DNA from: Pyrococcus yayanosii CH1
GTDB lineage: Archaea; Methanobacteriota_B; Thermococci; Thermococcales; Thermococcaceae
Assembly: GCF_000215995.1 (NCBI RefSeq)
Contig: NC_015680.1
Location: forward strand, 558,001-622,000
Direction of reading: 5' to 3'
DNA: 64,000 nt
The notes under the pieces were generated by a model. The model was not told the origin of the DNA. It worked only from the letters and a program-made list of their open reading frames with translations, and did not search any database. This document shows, one piece after another, positions 54,947-64,000 of this stretch (its first letter is position 1; each line of letters starts with the position of its first letter). The position numbers were made by a program, and so were the translations under genes.

Positions 54947-55847
54947 GAAATATAACAAAATATATCACATGGATTGTCTTAAGGGAATGCGCGAATTATT
55001 GGAGGATAAAGAAGTTGACGTTGTAGTGACGTCGCCTCCATATAACATAGGGATTAAATACAACAAGTATAAAGACAACATCCCACGAGAAAAATATTTA
55101 AAATGGATCGAGAAAGTTGGAAAGGAAATAAAACGAGTTCTAAAAGACGATGGTTCATTCTTTTTAAATATAGGATATACAAACAAAGATCCATGGATTG
55201 CATGGGAAGTAGTATTCAAGTTAAGAAAGCATTTTGTTCTTCAAAATGTTATTCATTGGGTAAAATCTATTGCTATTCAGAAAGAAGATGTTGGGAATTA
55301 TCCAAATATTCTGGGAGACATTGCAGTTGGACATTATAAGCCAGTTAATAGTAAAAGATATTTAAGCATAATGCATGAATACGTATTTCACTTTACAAAA
55401 AATGGTGATGTTGAACTTGATAAATTAGCCATTGGCGTTCCTTATCAGGATAAAAGCAATATAGGGAGATGGAAGAGCGCAAAAAAAGATCTTCGAGATA
55501 GAGGTAATGTATGGTTTATACCTTATGAAACAATAAAGTCTAAAGAAAAAGAGAGGCCCCATCCAGCAACGTTTCCTACAAAACTTCCCGAAATGTGTAT
55601 TAAGTTGCATGGATTACATAGAACAAACTTAGTATTAGATCCGTTTATGGGTCTTGGAAGTACTGCAATTGCCGCGATTAGGCTTGGAGTAAACTACATA
55701 GGATTCGAAATTGATGAATATTATATAAAAATCGCCGAAGAGAGGATAAAAAGAGAAATTGAAAAAATTAAAGCTGCTGGCCATAACATTAAGGATAGGA
55801 GAGTAACATTGGATAAATATCTTAACGCGTTGAAATATATGAAGTGA
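54936..55847 (+). CDS. DNA methyltransferase, beta class, probably cytosine-N4
   Basis: A 303-residue methylase. Catalytic motif TSPPY at residues 32-36 comes first and the SAM-binding motif DPFMGLGST near 234 last, the beta-class order. TSPPY favours cytosine-N4 methylation, though adenine-N6 cannot be excluded. Start is ATG 54936; GTG 54930 and TTG 54939 are alternatives around the same GGTGAT site. Codons are AT-rich, unlike the flanking genes, suggesting recent acquisition. It protects against the divergent nuclease. Confidence 0.85.
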   Translation: MLSEKYNKIYHMDCLKGMRELLEDKEVDVVVTSPPYNIGIKYNKYKDNIPREKYLKWIEKVGKEIKRVLKDDGSFFLNIGYTNKDPWIAWEVVFKLRKHFVLQNVIHWVKSIAIQKEDVGNYPNILGDIAVGHYKPVNSKRYLSIMHEYVFHFTKNGDVELDKLAIGVPYQDKSNIGRWKSAKKDLRDRGNVWFIPYETIKSKEKERPHPATFPTKLPEMCIKLHGLHRTNLVLDPFMGLGSTAIAAIRLGVNYIGFEIDEYYIKIAEERIKREIEKIKAAGHNIKDRRVTLDKYLNALKYMK

Positions 55848-55903
55848 CAAAAGCAGAAGTAATTATGTTCTCAAGACATTATCATACAACATGAGCTGAA
55901 ACT

Positions 55904-57352
55904 TCACGCGGTCGAGCGCTGAAAGGTTTCCGAAAAGAGCATCTCAGCAAGCCCCCTGAGCGTCGTTCCTCTTGCCTTCGCGATCTTTTCTAGAAGCTTC
56001 TGGGACCTACTTCCATACTGGCACGCCTTCTTCTCCTTCCAGGCGACCTCCCTTGGAAGCCCGAGCTGCTCCGCAGCCCTTCTCAGGATGAGCTTCCTGA
56101 TGCCTTCCTTGATTTTCAGCTCCAATGGGGTTCTTATGGCAACCCTAACAACCGCCGGGTCAAGGTAGGGGTACCTAACCTCCACGCCATTGAGCATCGA
56201 GACCTTGTCATCCCTAGCGAGGTTTCTCTCGCCCATCTCTAGAATGTCCCTCTCCATGAGCTCTGGCCTCTGAAGGTATTTCGCATAGCCCCCGAAGAGC
56301 TCGTCCGCACCTTGCCCGCTTAGGAGAACCTTCACACCATCTTCTCTCGCCAGAAGGGTGGCGAAATATATGGGAATGGCAATGGCAAGGTTCACCGCGT
56401 TGGGCTCCTCTATAGCGAAGGCCACCTTTGGAAGGGCCTCCTCGACGTCCTCCCGCGTGAATATGAACTCTTTAAGGGGAAGGCCAAGCTCGTCCGCGAC
56501 CCTCCTTGCCCCTTCTATATCAGGACTGTCCTCCGTGCCGGCGGCGTATAGCGTGATGTCCGAGTATCTCGCCGCGAGGAGAGCTATGAGGGAGCTGTCG
56601 AGGCCACCTGAGAACAGGACACCCGTCCTCTTCGTAGTCCTTATCCGGGTGGCGTGAGGGAGGACGTTTAAAATACCCTTAAGGGCCCGCTCCTCCGTGA
56701 AGAGCTTTCCCGAAAAGGAGAGCGGGTTGACTAGCTGGAACCTCTTTATTCCCCCCTCGGCCACCTCTACGAGCTCCCCCGGCCTCACGGGAATTGCTTC
56801 TTCACCAATGGCCCAGAGGACCTTCTTCTCGGAGGCGAAAAATCCGTTGGGCGAGTAGTAGAGCGGCCTTATGCCGAGAGGGTCGCGGAAGAGGTATATC
56901 CTCTGCCCGTCGAAGAAGGCCACCGCGTAGTCACCGTTGAGCATTAGCATAGCCTTCCTCACGGCCTCTTCTACAGAAAGGCCCTTATCGAAAAGGAGAT
57001 GTTCGAGCAACTTCAGGATTACCTCGCTGTCCACGTCACTCTCGAAGGAGTGCCCCCTTTCCACTAAATATGCCCTCAGCTGGATGTGGTTGTAGATTTC
57101 GCCGTTGTGGACAAGGACGAGGTCATTATAGAACGGCTGGGTGAAATCCTTCGAGCCCGTCATGGCTAGCCTGCATTGAGCGAGAACTATTTTGCCAGAT
57201 GGGACATCATCTAAGTCGGAGAAGTTGGAGGACTTGAACACGCTTCCGTCGGCCCACACTCCGAAAGAATCAGGCCCCCTGTGCTTTCCCGTGAGCATCA
57301 TCCTCACGAGCTTCTCTCGCCCAAGATGTAATCCTCCCACCACGAGGCACAT
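55904..57352 (-). CDS. asnB: Glutamine-hydrolysing asparagine synthetase
   Basis: A 482-residue enzyme making asparagine from aspartate, ATP and glutamine. The glutaminase domain begins with Cys2 (MCLVVGG), the nucleophile exposed after Met removal, which fixes the start at 57352 rather than 57367. HNGEIYNH near residue 70 completes that site. The synthetase domain has the PP-loop LFSGGLDSS near 248. It is shorter than bacterial AsnB, as in other archaea. It borders the restriction island but has normal composition. Confidence 0.93.
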   Translation of the reverse strand: MCLVVGGLHLGREKLVRMMLTGKHRGPDSFGVWADGSVFKSSNFSDLDDVPSGKIVLAQCRLAMTGSKDFTQPFYNDLVLVHNGEIYNHIQLRAYLVERGHSFESDVDSEVILKLLEHLLFDKGLSVEEAVRKAMLMLNGDYAVAFFDGQRIYLFRDPLGIRPLYYSPNGFFASEKKVLWAIGEEAIPVRPGELVEVAEGGIKRFQLVNPLSFSGKLFTEERALKGILNVLPHATRIRTTKRTGVLFSGGLDSSLIALLAARYSDITLYAAGTEDSPDIEGARRVADELGLPLKEFIFTREDVEEALPKVAFAIEEPNAVNLAIAIPIYFATLLAREDGVKVLLSGQGADELFGGYAKYLQRPELMERDILEMGERNLARDDKVSMLNGVEVRYPYLDPAVVRVAIRTPLELKIKEGIRKLILRRAAEQLGLPREVAWKEKKACQYGSRSQKLLEKIAKARGTTLRGLAEMLFSETFQRSTA

Positions 57353-57461
57353 GCCTTCTCCCCTCATCCCGAATTGTCAAACCTCACGAAAAGCCTTTTC
57401 CTTTCCCTCTTGGGTTAGTTTTCTGTTTGGAATGACTTATCCTGAACTGCCGTTCACGGAT

Positions 57462-57476
57462 AACCCTTTTAAGTGG
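57462..57476 (+). promoter_or_regulatory. TATA box for methionine aminopeptidase
   Basis: AACCCTTTTAAGTGG is centred about 34 bases before the map start, which is preceded by GGTGG. Confidence 0.55.
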
Positions 57477-57493
57477 ACGCCTGATTTAATTAG

Positions 57494-58390
<897 letters not shown>

Positions 58391-58404
58391 GGCTCGGCAG
58401 GTGG

Positions 58405-58487
58405 CGCCGGGGCGGGGATTTGAACCCCGGTGGGCAACGCCCACGGGATCTCGAGTCCCGCGCCTTCCCTGGCTAGGCTACCCCGGC
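58405..58487 (-). tRNA. tRNA-Ser (anticodon CGA)
   Basis: An 83-base class II tRNA. Acceptor GCCGGGG pairs with CCCCGGC; anticodon stem CGGGA/TCCCG encloses CTCGAGA, anticodon CGA for TCG codons; the variable arm TGGGCGTTGCCCA is a stable hairpin; T arm CGGGG-TTCAAAT-CCCCG. Discriminator G, CCA encoded at 58402-58404. Confidence 0.97.
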
Positions 58488-58520
58488 CTGCGAGATACTA
58501 CCTCGTCCATTTTATAAACT

Positions 58521-59852
58521 TCACGGTGCCTCCAGGTTCTCCAGAAGCCTTCTTCCCTTCTCCGTGAGCCTGTAATAGACTCTCCTACCACGTTTGAAGG
58601 CGACCTCGACCAGACCAAGGGCCTCAAGCTCCCTCATGTGCTGATAAACGGCCTGATACTTCAGGGGCCTCTCCAGAGAGGCCCAAATTTCGTAGCCGTA
58701 CATCTCCTTCTCGGCAAGGAGTCGTAATATCTCCAGCTTCGTGCCCCCTATGGAGAACCTTTCCCTCTCCCCAGACCATCCCTTAAGGCCAGAGCCCGTC
58801 ACGACGAGGACGACCCTGTCCCCCCTCTCGAAGTACCCGTCCTCGGCTAGCTTCAGGAGGGCGGGCATGACGACCGCGGAGGCGTACTCGGCGAATATCC
58901 CCTCGGCCGCAAGCATCCTCTCGCCCAGGTCGAGTTCATCCTCACCCACGATGACGGCGGTTCCCTCGCTCTTCTTCACGGCCTCAACTGCCCCCTCCTT
59001 CATTACGGGCTCCTTTACGAAGAGGCCGAGGGCCTTGGTTAGCCCACAGTTCTTTTTGAGACCAAGGATCTCGGCCGCTATCGGGTTGCACCTGTCAACC
59101 TGAACTGCTATGAGCCTCGGGAGCTCTCCTATGAGATCGAGCTCGAAGAGCTCCCTAAACCCCTTGTAGATGGAGTAGATGTTGCTCCCGCTCCCCGTCG
59201 GAACGATAACGTGCGTCGGGTTTACCTCTTCCCAGAGCTCAAAGGCTATGGTCTTCTGGCCCTCCAGTCCGATCACGTTGTTCTCGGGAGTAACATCATA
59301 GAGGCCGTTGAGCTTTGCCAGCTCCTTCGCGTACTCTATGCACTCGTCTACGCTCTCTCCGTACCGGATGATCCTCGCCCCGAAGGCTATCATTTGAGCG
59401 AGCTTGCCCTTGTCAACCTTCTTAGGGACGACGACGAAGGCCTCTCTCCCAGCCCTTGCGGCATAAGCGGCAAGGGATGCAGCCGCGTTGCCATCGCTAG
59501 CCACTATGAAGCCGTTTCCCGCATATGGGAGGCCATAGGAAACTGAAACTGTGGCCAGCCTGTCCCTGAAGGAACCCGTGGGGTTCCTTGTCTCATCCTT
59601 TATGAAGACGTCGAATCCCAGTTTCTCGCCTATTTTCGCCTTTATAAAGGGGGTCCCACCCTCTCTTAGGCTAACGATCCTTCTTACGGGGGGCAGCAAT
59701 TCTTTATAGCGCCATACTCCTTTCTCTCTCCTCCTCCATTTCCGCACGTCCACGGCCGAGTAGTCGTACCTAATCTCAAGGGACTCGCCGCAGACGCAAA
59801 AGGGAGGAATTACAGAGGAATATTCCCTGCCGCACCTCGGGCAGGTGAACAT
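58521..59852 (-). CDS. Threonine-synthase-like PLP-fold protein with Arg at the PLP lysine and a C-terminal wHTH
   Basis: A 443-residue fusion. An N-terminal zinc ribbon (CPRC...CVC, residues 4-21) as in archaeal threonine synthases is followed by a fold-type II PLP domain. The Schiff-base motif, normally NPTGSFKDR, reads NPTGSFRDR with Arg96 (codon AGG). The phosphate-binding SSGNTA reads SDGNAA, and the Gly-rich loop reads PTGSGSN. From about 370 a PadR-like winged helix follows (EILRLLAEKEMYGYEIW...YRLTEKGRRLL). A regulator that senses a ligand with the old enzyme fold is plausible; an enzyme with altered chemistry is the alternative. Confidence 0.8.
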   Translation of the reverse strand: MFTCPRCGREYSSVIPPFCVCGESLEIRYDYSAVDVRKWRRREKGVWRYKELLPPVRRIVSLREGGTPFIKAKIGEKLGFDVFIKDETRNPTGSFRDRLATVSVSYGLPYAGNGFIVASDGNAAASLAAYAARAGREAFVVVPKKVDKGKLAQMIAFGARIIRYGESVDECIEYAKELAKLNGLYDVTPENNVIGLEGQKTIAFELWEEVNPTHVIVPTGSGSNIYSIYKGFRELFELDLIGELPRLIAVQVDRCNPIAAEILGLKKNCGLTKALGLFVKEPVMKEGAVEAVKKSEGTAVIVGEDELDLGERMLAAEGIFAEYASAVVMPALLKLAEDGYFERGDRVVLVVTGSGLKGWSGERERFSIGGTKLEILRLLAEKEMYGYEIWASLERPLKYQAVYQHMRELEALGLVEVAFKRGRRVYYRLTEKGRRLLENLEAP

Positions 59853-59856
59853 GGCT

Positions 59857-61812
59857 TCACCTCAGCCTTATGGTATCCAAGTTGTTTGGTGCCCTCGTCG
59901 ATAGGCCAAACTTCTTGTGAATGCTCGTGGCAAGATCGAGACACTTCTGGGGCTCCCCGTGAACCGTTATAACGCGCTCGGGCCTAGGCTTCACGCGTGC
60001 CACGTAGTTCATAAGCTCCCTTCTGTCCGCATGGCCAGAGAAGCCGTCTATCGTGTATACCTCCATGTTCACCTTTATGACCTCGGTCTTTCCGCCCTCG
60101 CCAACCATCGGTATCTCTCTCGCACCATTCTGTACCTGCCTTCCCAAAGTTCCCTCGGCCTGATAGCTGACGAATATCATGCTGTTCTTTGGATCTGGGG
60201 CCAACTGCTTGAAGTACTCGACGCTTGGCCCTCCCACGAGCATGCCCGATGAGGCTATTATTATCGCGGGCTCATTGCTGTCTATTATATCCTGCCTCTC
60301 CCTGCTGTTGGCGACGGGCTTAAAGACCTCGTTGAGGAACGGGTTGTAACCCTCGTGGAATATCTGCTCCCTAAGCCTCTTGCTGAGGTACTCGGGGTAG
60401 GCCGTATGAATTGCGGTTGCCTCCCAGATCATGCCATCGAGGTATATGGGGACGTCTATGCCGCCAATGCGGGCGTACTCCTCGAGAACCATCATGACCT
60501 CCTGGGCCCTTCCGACGGCCATCGCTGGGATGAGAACCTTTCCGCCGCGCTTTATTGTTCTGTGAATGACCTCAATTAGCCTCTTCTCGGCCTCCTCGCG
60601 GGGCATCTGGATGTCATTGCTTCCTCCATAGGTAGCCTCCATCACGAGCGTCTCTAGGCGGGGAAATCTCGCATTTGCTGGCTCAAGAAGCCTCGTGGGG
60701 ATAAACTTGAAGTCGCCCGTAACCGCTATGTTGTGGAGCCCGTTCCCTATGTGGAGGTGGACTATTGCAGAACCGAGAATGTGGCCAGCGTTGTGGAGCG
60801 TGAGCCTTATGTCGGGCGAAATGTCACGGACCTCGCCGTAGTCGAGGGTTATGGTGTGCTTTATGACTTCCTTTATATCCCTTGGCCTGTAGAGGGGCTC
60901 CTGGCCGTTGCTCTGCTGTATCTCTATGAAGTCCTTCTGGAGAAGCACCATCAAGTCCCTCGTCGGTGGCGTCGTGTATATCGGCCCATCAAAGAGGTTG
61001 TAGCGGAAGAGATAAGGTAGCATGCCGCTGTGGTCGAGATGGGCATGTGTTATGATTATCGCATCGAGCAGACCCTCCTTGAGGACGTACTGGAACTCGG
61101 GGGCGTCGAAGTGGGGGAAGGCCTTGTAGGGGTCGTTCATCGCCGCAACGTTTACACCGAAGTCGACTAAGACATAGCTCTCGTCGGTCTGGACAAGGAG
61201 GGCGCTCCTTCCGACTTCCCTGAAACCGCCGAGCCCGGTTATTCTTATCCAGCGGCTTTTGTACTCCGGCTTTCTGTATATGTTCCTGCCCACCTGCCTG
61301 AGGAACTTCCTCCTGTCCTTGCTCTCGGTCTGGAGTAGTTGTCTAATTGAGTAGATGGTCTGGCTCTGGAGAGGCGGCGTCCTAACGACGCGGGGTGCCC
61401 AATGAACCTTCTGCGTTATTAGGCGAAGAGTCTCGCCGTTCTTTCCTATGACTAGACCAGGTTTCTTCGCCTCTATTAAGACTTCACCGACGGAGGGGTC
61501 AAAGCTTACGCTCGTTATCTCGGCCTCCTTTGGCACTATCTCCATTATGAGCTTCTCAGCCTCCTCAGGAGGTAGGAGAACCTCTGGGTCAGGTCTAATG
61601 CTTATCCTCTTCTTGAGCACCTTGGCGAGGTCTCTGATGAGTTCCCCGTCCTTCATTATGGCCTCGGGGTTCTTCACGTAGATGACGAGCTCCGGCCCCT
61701 CGAACTCTATGTCCGTTATCTTCGCCTCTTTTGGGACCATTTGACTGACGATTTCCCTAATCTCCTTGAGTATCTCGTCAACCCTGGTCTCTCTCTTAAT
61801 CACCAGCACCAC
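59857..61812 (-). CDS. fttA: Archaeal CPSF-type ribonuclease and termination factor
   Basis: A 651-residue aCPSF1/FttA protein that cuts nascent RNA 5' to 3' and drives transcription termination. The N-terminal KH-like domains (about 1-145) have VIGKNGETLR near 122. The metallo-beta-lactamase core has HAHLDHSGM near 242, and the beta-CASP domain follows. HGEP near 620 and the conserved tail APNNLDTIRLR, needed for dimerisation, are present. Its stop and the next gene's start are close; psmB lies just upstream. Confidence 0.96.
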   Translation of the reverse strand: MVLVIKRETRVDEILKEIREIVSQMVPKEAKITDIEFEGPELVIYVKNPEAIMKDGELIRDLAKVLKKRISIRPDPEVLLPPEEAEKLIMEIVPKEAEITSVSFDPSVGEVLIEAKKPGLVIGKNGETLRLITQKVHWAPRVVRTPPLQSQTIYSIRQLLQTESKDRRKFLRQVGRNIYRKPEYKSRWIRITGLGGFREVGRSALLVQTDESYVLVDFGVNVAAMNDPYKAFPHFDAPEFQYVLKEGLLDAIIITHAHLDHSGMLPYLFRYNLFDGPIYTTPPTRDLMVLLQKDFIEIQQSNGQEPLYRPRDIKEVIKHTITLDYGEVRDISPDIRLTLHNAGHILGSAIVHLHIGNGLHNIAVTGDFKFIPTRLLEPANARFPRLETLVMEATYGGSNDIQMPREEAEKRLIEVIHRTIKRGGKVLIPAMAVGRAQEVMMVLEEYARIGGIDVPIYLDGMIWEATAIHTAYPEYLSKRLREQIFHEGYNPFLNEVFKPVANSRERQDIIDSNEPAIIIASSGMLVGGPSVEYFKQLAPDPKNSMIFVSYQAEGTLGRQVQNGAREIPMVGEGGKTEVIKVNMEVYTIDGFSGHADRRELMNYVARVKPRPERVITVHGEPQKCLDLATSIHKKFGLSTRAPNNLDTIRLR

Positions 61813-61813
61813 C

Positions 61814-62437
61814 TCAGCCCTTCAGAATGGTATTTACTTCCTCCTCGCTTAACTCGCGATAGCCCTTCTCGGTAATCGTGACCACGGTTATGCCCTCACC
61901 CGTGAAAACATCCCTCTTTATGGCGGAGTTTATGGCCCTCACGGCGAGCTTCACACCCTCTTCCACGCTCATCTCAGGCTTGTATTGGGAGTCAAGTATC
62001 GAGAAGGCGAACTCCATACCGGAGCCAGCCGCCACGTATTTATCCTCCGTAATCCCACCGGCCATATCCACCGAATAAAGCCGGGGGGCGTCGTCGTAAC
62101 CTCCCACGAGGAACCACACAAGGTAAGGGAAATAGCGAGTGCCGTTCAGTATGTTGGCCAGAAGCGTTGCGAGGGCCTTGGCACTCATACTCCTCCCGAC
62201 TCTGGATCTGTAGAGCCTAACCTCTGCCCTGAGGAGCCTGACGAGGCTGAGGATGTCTCCAACGTTCCCTGCCCCAGCTATAGCCAGACGCTCGTCTATC
62301 TGGTATATCTTAGTGACGTTTTTTGCATAGACCATGTTGCCAAGGCTAGCCCTCCTGTCTGCCGCCAGAACCACGCCGTCCCTACATACAATGCCCACCG
62401 TGGTTGTGCCCTTAAACTTTTCTGTCAAGTGCAACAC
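61814..62437 (-). CDS. psmB: Proteasome beta subunit
   Basis: A 207-residue catalytic subunit of the 20S proteasome. A short propeptide ([10 protein letters not shown]) precedes Thr11, the nucleophile after processing (TTTVGIV). Lys and Asp partners lie in AADRRAS near 27 and the GSGMEFA segment near 140. Thermococcales carry two beta subunits; the location beside aCPSF1 fits the one often named PsmB1. A TATA box lies about 55 bases upstream. Confidence 0.95.
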   Translation of the reverse strand: MLHLTEKFKGTTTVGIVCRDGVVLAADRRASLGNMVYAKNVTKIYQIDERLAIAGAGNVGDILSLVRLLRAEVRLYRSRVGRSMSAKALATLLANILNGTRYFPYLVWFLVGGYDDAPRLYSVDMAGGITEDKYVAAGSGMEFAFSILDSQYKPEMSVEEGVKLAVRAINSAIKRDVFTGEGITVVTITEKGYRELSEEEVNTILKG

Positions 62438-62487
62438 CCCTTTGAGTTGCTTAGAACAGAAGAAACTCTCATGGAAAGGTTAGCGAG

Positions 62488-62505
62488 CAGTTATATAAAG
62501 TTTTC
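62488..62505 (-). promoter_or_regulatory. BRE/TATA box for psmB
   Basis: The minus strand reads GCGAAAACTTTATATAAC, a strong core promoter, about 55 bases before the psmB start. It touches the 3' end of trmY. Confidence 0.65.
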
Positions 62506-62506
62506 G

Positions 62507-63115
62507 CTATAGTACTCCGAGCCTGTCGAGGTGTATGTTCACGTAGGCGATAACGTGGGAAGTGAGATAGGAACGGGGTCCGACGCTGACCCTCTTAGCT
62601 ATAGGCCGGAGAAATGTCTCGTCCTCTGGCGGAAGCCCTATATGGTCTCCCAGGACAAAGGCTACGTTGCCTGAAAACTTCACCTTTGATATATCCTCCC
62701 CCTCCTCGTGGAGGTAGTAGAGGGTGGCCCCCTTAATTGTCCTCCTTACGATGTCCTCGAACGTCATGTTACTCACGTAAATCCCGGGTAGAACTTCCAG
62801 TTCCTTCGAAGGCTCCCTAAGTCCCTTCGCCCCCTTCAGGGCTCTTGCGATGAGCTTCGCGGTACTTAGCTCATCGGGGTTCAAGGTCTTGGGCTTCATT
62901 ATCTGCCCCTCGAACCTTATGGCTTTGGGGGGATTTGGAGGTCCGTAAAGGGAGAGCCAGACCCTTACGTTCTTTCTGAAGCCATGGGAGATATGGAACG
63001 CGGCGTTCAACGCCCTGCAGAGGAGATCTATGCGGCCGCTCGTCCCGGGCAGGTCTTTGAAGCTGAAGGTGGCATCCGTGCGGGCCTCATTTGCCTTAAT
63101 TATGAACACCCTCAT
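62507..63115 (-). CDS. trmY: tRNA pseudouridine(54)-N1 methyltransferase
   Basis: A 202-residue SPOUT methyltransferase that converts pseudouridine 54 of the T loop to its N1-methyl form. It begins [35 protein letters not shown] near residue 155 belongs to the knotted SAM site, and [15 protein letters not shown] near 180 closes it. ATG 63115 overlaps the stop of the upstream membrane protein gene; a longer frame to 63130 lies inside that gene. Confidence 0.92.
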   Translation of the reverse strand: MRVFIIKANEARTDATFSFKDLPGTSGRIDLLCRALNAAFHISHGFRKNVRVWLSLYGPPNPPKAIRFEGQIMKPKTLNPDELSTAKLIARALKGAKGLREPSKELEVLPGIYVSNMTFEDIVRRTIKGATLYYLHEEGEDISKVKFSGNVAFVLGDHIGLPPEDETFLRPIAKRVSVGPRSYLTSHVIAYVNIHLDRLGVL

Positions 63116-63702
63116 CACATCACCCCACACATCACGTCGAATATCATGGAGCCCAGCCAGTGAAGAAGGAAGCTCGGAAAGATGCTCTCAGCCCTTAGGT
63201 CGAGGTCCGCAAAAATTATGCCGGCTACGAAGGCATAGGGAATCTCAACGGCCGGTTTACCGATATGGACAAGCGTATAGGGAACGTTCTGAGCCAGTAT
63301 CGTGCCCCACTTGTTCCGCCTGGCTAGGGGAAAGAGAAGGACACCCCTGTAAAAGAACTCGTGGGCGAACATAAAAAGGGCCATTTTCAGTTCCCCTGCG
63401 ATGAACTCAATCGGCGTCTCGTAAGGAAAGATTGGATAGTAGGAGCGCATCTCAGGAATTAACGTACCGGCAAGGCTCAAGGGGATGGAGAGGAGAAGAA
63501 GGATGAGGGCTAGCTTATATCCTTCCCTTTTTCCTCGTGAAAGCCCCAAATCCTTCGGATGGAAGCCTAGGATGAGCGCCGCGAGGAAGGGCACGAGAAC
63601 GTAAAGGAACAAGTAACCTAAGGGAAAAGGAAGGAAGTTCCCGTGGAAATAAGCGACATATGGTATCGGAAGGAGGAGCAAGAAGAGCAGGAGGGTCTTC
63701 AT
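63115..63702 (-). CDS. CPBP-family intramembrane protein
   Basis: A 195-residue polytopic protein of the CPBP (Rce1/CAAX protease) family. Motif 1 reads HEFFYRG, with His where the first Glu of EExxxR is usual; motif 2 is YTLVH and a third His lies in HWLGSM. Whether it is an active protease is therefore open. ATG 63702 is used; it is coupled to trmY by overlap. Confidence 0.78.
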   Translation of the reverse strand: MKTLLLFLLLLPIPYVAYFHGNFLPFPLGYLFLYVLVPFLAALILGFHPKDLGLSRGKREGYKLALILLLLSIPLSLAGTLIPEMRSYYPIFPYETPIEFIAGELKMALFMFAHEFFYRGVLLFPLARRNKWGTILAQNVPYTLVHIGKPAVEIPYAFVAGIIFADLDLRAESIFPSFLLHWLGSMIFDVMCGVM

Positions 63703-63707
63703 TTCAA

Positions 63708-64000
63708 TCACACCAGCAGGTTTATCTGTGATCTCTTCACCCTGTCCCTGACCTCCACCTTTCCTTCCCTGAACACTATCGCGAGCTCAAGGGGTCTGTC
63801 GGGCCTCGAACGTCGTCTGATGATTATTCCAACTTCGTTCCCTATTCTGTCGAGGTTTATCCTTGAGAGGTGGAAGTAAAGGAGCTGGAGGAAGTTCCTG
63901 TAGTCGTGCATCTCTTCGAGGAACTCCCTGTGCTCGAGGGGGAGCTTCGGATATACATGCCTCATGAAGAACTCGTAGAAGTGGCCAAAGGTATCGAGAG
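63708..64000 (-). CDS. Hypothetical protein, 5' end beyond the window
   Basis: Open on the minus strand from the window edge, so the visible 97 residues are a C-terminal part. An internal ATG at 63965 exists, but the frame upstream (LDTFGHFYEFF) is coding-like, suggesting a longer protein. It is charged, with a helical first half and a beta C-terminus (LELAIVFREGKVEVRDRV). I do not recognise it. Its stop nearly touches the CPBP gene, so the two are likely co-transcribed. Confidence 0.65.
   Translation of the reverse strand, partial: LDTFGHFYEFFMRHVYPKLPLEHREFLEEMHDYRNFLQLLYFHLSRINLDRIGNEVGIIIRRRSRPDRPLELAIVFREGKVEVRDRVKRSQINLLV

Overview
This 64 kb window comes from a hyperthermophilic archaeon of the order Thermococcales. 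Several genes support this: the paired pyruvate and 2-ketoisovalerate ferredoxin oxidoreductase cluster, reverse gyrase next to TrmBL2, the ADP-forming acyl-CoA synthetase/indolepyruvate oxidoreductase set, a tungsten aldehyde oxidoreductase, the mannosylglycerate operon, DUF424-NMD3, Taw2, aCPSF1 and an archaeal proteasome beta subunit. GGTGA-type ribosome binding sites, TATA boxes 25-40 bases upstream of genes and T-tract ends are all archaeal. Base composition is near even except in one AT-rich island. Mannosylglycerate genes plus this composition would suit Pyrococcus yayanosii or a Thermococcus; I cannot settle the species.

Layout. 0.4-6.0 kb: porG-vorDAB and porDAB on the minus strand. 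6-11 kb: phosphate permease, HflX, two-subunit fumarase, an aspartate racemase-like protein and a cobalamin adenosyltransferase. 11-16 kb: reverse gyrase then TrmBL2. 16-18 kb: a decayed patch with a DUF4855-like pseudogene fused to a CGP-CTERM surface-protein gene that carries a TnpB-less IS605-type mini-element resembling a free-standing omega RNA. 18-24 kb: a five-gene minus-strand run (wHTH, UPF0148, arginase-like, Taw2, THEP1), a FecCD/FecE-type transporter and a zinc-ribbon/GNAT/ABC fusion. 24-29 kb: CoA-binding protein, MoaD-like protein, WOR5-type oxidoreductase with its ferredoxin subunit, ferritin and AGOG glycosylase. 29-36 kb: tRNA-Leu, DUF424, NMD3, CutA and the mannosylglycerate operon. 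36-39.5 kb: a formamidase-like gene and a wholly broken CbiMNQO-type metal transporter operon. 39.6-46 kb: AcdA-IorAB, Tfx, tRNA-Arg, ThyX and an MFS carrier. 46-53.5 kb: TldE/TldD, a second MFS carrier and a regulator/membrane/DUF4097 operon. 53.6-55.9 kb: an AT-rich restriction-modification island. 55.9-64 kb: asparagine synthetase, methionine aminopeptidase, tRNA-Ser, a threonine-synthase-like protein with a C-terminal wHTH, aCPSF1, proteasome beta, TrmY, a CPBP membrane protein and a partial gene.

How the genes work together. POR, VOR, IOR and WOR-type enzymes deliver electrons to ferredoxin during peptide and sugar fermentation, and AcdA couples the acyl-CoA products to ATP synthesis. 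MpgS/MpgP/ManC/ManB make the compatible solute mannosylglycerate. Reverse gyrase and TrmBL2 shape chromosome topology.

The most unusual points are: (1) the restriction-modification island, whose 53-residue AbrB-type protein precedes the methylase and whose TATA box sits between two near-identical palindromes; (2) the threonine-synthase-like protein with Arg where the PLP lysine should be, fused to a wHTH; (3) the TnpB-less omega-RNA-like element; (4) the ArsR/membrane/DUF4097 operon with repeated sites around its promoter; (5) the decayed cobalt/nickel transporter operon; (6) a 71-base identical tract shared by porB and vorB.
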